DNA from: a bacterium
GTDB lineage: Bacteria; Bdellovibrionota_C; UBA2361; RFPC01
Direction: 5' to 3'
Length of the DNA stretch: 64,000 bases
NCBI GenBank assembly: GCA_030428205.1
Contig: JAUIBK010000002.1
Location: 62,001-126,000, forward strand
Part shown: positions 61,765 to 64,000 of the stretch, piece after piece
Numbering within the stretch: position 1 is the stretch's first letter
How the letters are laid out: every line of letters starts with the position of its first letter
The notes under the pieces: model-generated
Told to the model about the DNA's origin: nothing
Databases searched by the model: none
The model's input: the letters and a program-made list of their open reading frames with translations, nothing else
Program-made: the position numbers and the translations under genes

Positions 61765-63165
61765 TTAATCATACCTGACCTGATTTGTGCCGATCAGATA
61801 GGCGATGACGAGTGGCGTCGTACAGCTCGAAGGAACCACTGGTACGGTACTAATTCTGAGTCGCCAGTGATCGTCAATTTTTGGCCCACTAAATTTATAG
61901 ACAGTGCTTACACCGATTTTATAAAGTGAATTTTCAAGTGCTTTGAGGACTGGATGAGAAAAAACTCCATTATTCTGGTGTGACATGCTCATGTAGATAG
62001 AGGCATTATTCGTGTATGGATCGTATGCAATCGAGAGAGCAAACGGACCTGCCTTGTCGTAGAGGTTTTGGAGAATGTCTTTTGTTGCATCTTGAACATC
62101 GGATCTTTGAACTGATTCTCCTTGTGTGATTTCTAGGAGGAGTTCATCAGAGTGAAGAAAATTACTCATCAATTCCTGACGCTCATTTTCATCTTCAAGA
62201 CTCATATTCTGAGAGCGAAAGCCAAAATTTGGTAACTTCGGTAACTTGGGTCGCTTAAAGTGGAAATGACTTCCACTAATAGGAGACTCAGGGTGTAGGA
62301 TCGCTTCTGTCGCATCTGCTTGAGATCCTGTCAGTCCAAGCTGATCGGTAACTTTACCAAGTCCTTTAACGAAGGTTGCAACAGACTCAATAGAGCTGTG
62401 AGGGCCGAGGAGGTGCATGGTGAAATAAAATTGCTTGCTCTGACAAAAGGTAAAGTTTTGCTGAGGCAACCAAAATGTCTGAGTCCAAACCGGGATGTCG
62501 TTTCCTGGTCCAACTCTTCCGAATAAGTAATACCCTCTTCCTACCCGTTGCAGTCCACACCCTTCCATAGGACGAATAGCGTCTTGAGTAAGAGAGCTAA
62601 TAGCATAGGCGACAGCGTTTGTTCCAAGTTTACAGACTTCGTTCAAGATTTGGCTTGTGCTCACCCGGGTTGTTGAAACATGAGAATTTGTCTTCGTAGC
62701 AGTCACAATAAACTGCGATGGACTGTGTTCGTATACTGAACCATCTTTAAGGGAAGAGCCGTTATCGACGTGTTTCTCATATTCTTGGTTCTCCTCTCCT
62801 ACACCTTCTAACTGATCGGAGCCATTGAAGGTGAGATCCATTTGAGTGAGAAGTTCAAGGCTTCCGTCGTCAAGACGGTTGCTGACGGTAATATGGATTT
62901 CGCTCTCAGAAGTTCCATATCCTTCAAAAAAGAACTGTCCAAGTTCTCCAGAGAGCTGCTTTCCTTGGACTACCAAGGGAACATTTTCAACGAGCCCCTC
63001 TTCGACACTAGGTTCAAGGGCAAGATGTTCAGCGGTTGGAATAAGGCGAAACTGCCATGTGCCTTCGAGTGATTTTGGAAGATCAACGGCGTTTCCCCCC
63101 CCGCTATTACATCCACTGACTGTGCCGAGGAGTAAAAGAACTGCCAAGAAAAAAAGCTTGTTCAT
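61765..63165 (-). CDS. Hypothetical lipoprotein
   Basis: 466 residues from ATG 63165, which has GGAGC before it. Lipobox VSGC (Cys19) after MNKLFFLAVLLLLGT. The N-terminal third looks like a beta-rich lipoprotein fold (SLEGTWQFRLIPTAEHLALEP to LEGVGEENQEYE). The rest is not recognised. The end of the SRAP-like gene converges 17 bases away. Function unknown. Confidence 0.65.
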   Translation of the reverse strand: MNKLFFLAVLLLLGTVSGCNSGGGNAVDLPKSLEGTWQFRLIPTAEHLALEPSVEEGLVENVPLVVQGKQLSGELGQFFFEGYGTSESEIHITVSNRLDDGSLELLTQMDLTFNGSDQLEGVGEENQEYEKHVDNGSSLKDGSVYEHSPSQFIVTATKTNSHVSTTRVSTSQILNEVCKLGTNAVAYAISSLTQDAIRPMEGCGLQRVGRGYYLFGRVGPGNDIPVWTQTFWLPQQNFTFCQSKQFYFTMHLLGPHSSIESVATFVKGLGKVTDQLGLTGSQADATEAILHPESPISGSHFHFKRPKLPKLPNFGFRSQNMSLEDENERQELMSNFLHSDELLLEITQGESVQRSDVQDATKDILQNLYDKAGPFALSIAYDPYTNNASIYMSMSHQNNGVFSHPVLKALENSLYKIGVSTVYKFSGPKIDDHWRLRISTVPVVPSSCTTPLVIAYLIGTNQVRYD

Positions 63166-63342
63166 GGAAATGCTCCGGTGTTTAGACTCACATGTGAGAT
63201 GGTCTAAGAGCGTTGGAGGTGGCAAGCTTTTATGAGACGCCGTTTGTAAGGATGTGGGCTGACTATATGAGAGAAGACGAGGTGAGAGATAGAAGAACTA
63301 GTGCTATGACCAAAAACTTTTTTGTCGGAACACTAGTGACAG

Positions 63343-63377
63343 AAAAAAACCGACCATTTGATTGCTCAAATGGCCGG
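63343..63377 (-). terminator. Strong minus-strand terminator
   Basis: A 12-base stem (63350-63361 with 63366-63377, one G-U pair) with a TTGC loop is followed on the minus strand by seven T. It lies about 180 bases upstream of the lipoprotein start and would stop transcripts coming from the right. Confidence 0.8.
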
Positions 63378-63737
63378 CATGGGCGTTTGCACCATCGTAA
63401 CAGATACCCTCGGGAAGCGTATCAATTGGGGACATGACTATAGGCTGCGTTCCAAGTGTGGAAGGGAAAAACCACAACTGGAAGATACGTATGTTTCACT
63501 CCGTTACCTCGATTCATTCTTGTTTCTCTCGCTCCTTTCTCGCGCCAGGTATTGTTGAAGTAAAGCAAGCACAGTGCCAAGCTAAGGTATTGAAAAGAGG
63601 TGAGAGATCGGGCGAGGGGCTGTAAAAGAAAGAGACACGTGTCGAAAAAACACACAGAATAAAGAGTTGGGCAGATGGTAATCATGCGTACCTTCGTATG
63701 AACGAACCCCAGTAAGAACATCGCGACTATCCAAACC

Positions 63738-63776
63738 AAAAAGCCAAGGGAGGGACCCACGAGTGTCCCTCCCTGG
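63738..63776 (-). terminator. Minus-strand terminator-like hairpin
   Basis: A GC-rich stem of GGGAGGGAC and its complement (about 63744-63776, with a small bulge) is followed on the minus strand by CTTTTT. Confidence 0.6.
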
Positions 63777-63797
63777 CCGGAGGGGGAGAAAGGTTTC

Positions 63798-63831
63798 AAA
63801 AAGGGGCGGCGAAGCTTTCGTTCGCCACCCC
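63798..63831 (-). terminator. Minus-strand terminator
   Basis: The stem GGGGCGGCGAA pairs with TTCGCCACCCC (63803-63813 and 63821-63831; one mismatch or G-U), loop of seven, followed on the minus strand by five T. Confidence 0.7.
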
Positions 63832-63919
63832 CGAGAGAGGTGTGCCATCCTGGGGTAGTCAAAAAGACAGACCTAGGTGATATGTGTGCACACACCAAAA
63901 GAGGAGGTCAATCAAAGGC

Positions 63920-63945
63920 AGGACAGCGCGGTGGCGCGCTGTCCT
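63920..63945. repeat. 11-bp GC-rich perfect hairpin
   Basis: AGGACAGCGCG pairs with CGCGCTGTCCT around a GTGG loop, extended by two more G-C pairs outside an A/G gap. Only three T follow on the minus strand, so termination is weaker. It may be the first of the series of terminators seen by a leftward transcript. Confidence 0.5.
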
Positions 63946-64000
63946 ACCGAGGAGGAGAGAGACCAGCTTGAAACAATTCATTGGATAGGGCGGTCAAACC

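Larger units (their letters stand above)
63166..64000. other. Non-coding right edge of window
   Basis: No convincing gene; the minus-strand frames here cross terminator-like hairpins. The stretch holds at least three intrinsic-terminator-like hairpins and a further strong stem, all pointing leftward (63343-63945). I found no rRNA, tRNA, RNase P, tmRNA or 6S pattern. A strongly transcribed minus-strand unit may lie just beyond the right edge. Confidence 0.45.

Noticed and set aside
63422..63898. 158-residue minus-strand frame at the right edge
   Set aside because: It spans two intrinsic-terminator hairpins and has unlikely composition.
1..64000. tRNA, rRNA, CRISPR array, insertion sequence
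   Set aside because: Intergenic gaps were read on both strands; no tRNA T-arm, rRNA segment, regularly spaced repeats or transposase was seen.

Overview
The window is chromosomal DNA of a Gram-negative bacterium. The signs are a TonB-dependent receptor, a DUF1302-like outer-membrane barrel, several lipobox lipoproteins, a LolA-like/RND pair and a periplasmic c-type heme protein. The gene set (tandem double-length UvrA, FG-GAP/UnbV protein, DUF6502/DUF5666 genes, annexin-like repeats, a very large sigma factor) looks like an uncultured Deltaproteobacteria- or Bdellovibrionota-like lineage, but I cannot name a genus. No rRNA, tRNA, CRISPR array, transposase or prophage was recognised. Base composition is moderate, apart from two stretches (about 35.58-35.88 kb and 53.76-54.66 kb) with a marked preference for C-ending codons.

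Layout. 0-3.6 kb: a small helical protein and a 904-residue sigma factor. 3.7-11.4 kb: a sulfide:quinone-oxidoreductase-like flavoprotein plus a tiny ORF, converging on a five-gene minus-strand operon (heme protein, RND transporter, LolA-like protein, outer-membrane barrel, OsmC). 11.4-17.9 kb: housekeeping and stress genes, namely bcp, a receiver/H-box protein, purE, an FmdB-like protein, Dus, an RlmD/TrmA-type methyltransferase, a cupin and a second OsmC. 18-24.3 kb: an FG-GAP/UnbV protein, a DUF3147 protein and a DUF6502-lipoprotein-DUF5666 operon. 24.4-31.5 kb: an ABC exporter directly upstream of a tandem UvrA. 31.7-38.8 kb: an HD-GAF-histidine kinase, a flagellin-like protein, a GRDP-like/Gly-Cys-rich pair, a SpoU methylase, a cNMP-binding protein and an arylsulfotransferase-like protein. 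38.8-49 kb: a TPR lipoprotein with an uncharacterised partner, a TonB receptor, a scramblase plus flippase, and a nucleotidyltransferase. 49-57.7 kb: an HExxH protein, mnmH, a DUF445 protein, a strongly codon-biased membrane protein and a 997-residue annexin-like repeat protein. 57.8-63.2 kb: an M48 peptidase, a Y-family polymerase with an SRAP-like partner, and a lipoprotein. 63.2-64 kb: no convincing gene, but four minus-strand terminator-like hairpins.

Themes. Envelope transport and lipid handling recur: RND/LolA-like/barrel, ABC exporter, flippase, scramblase, TonB receptor. Sulfur and redox functions recur too: the SQR-like protein, two OsmC proteins, Bcp and the heme protein. DNA damage response appears twice (tandem UvrA; polymerase with SRAP-like protein). 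Long, sequence-unrelated perfect or near-perfect hairpins sit at many gene ends, two of them enclosing the stop codon of the gene they follow. The features I find most unusual are the giant sigma factor, the flagellin-like orphan, the polymerase/SRAP-like pair, the ABC-UvrA pair, the annexin-like giant protein and the nested hairpins at 48.9-49.2 kb.
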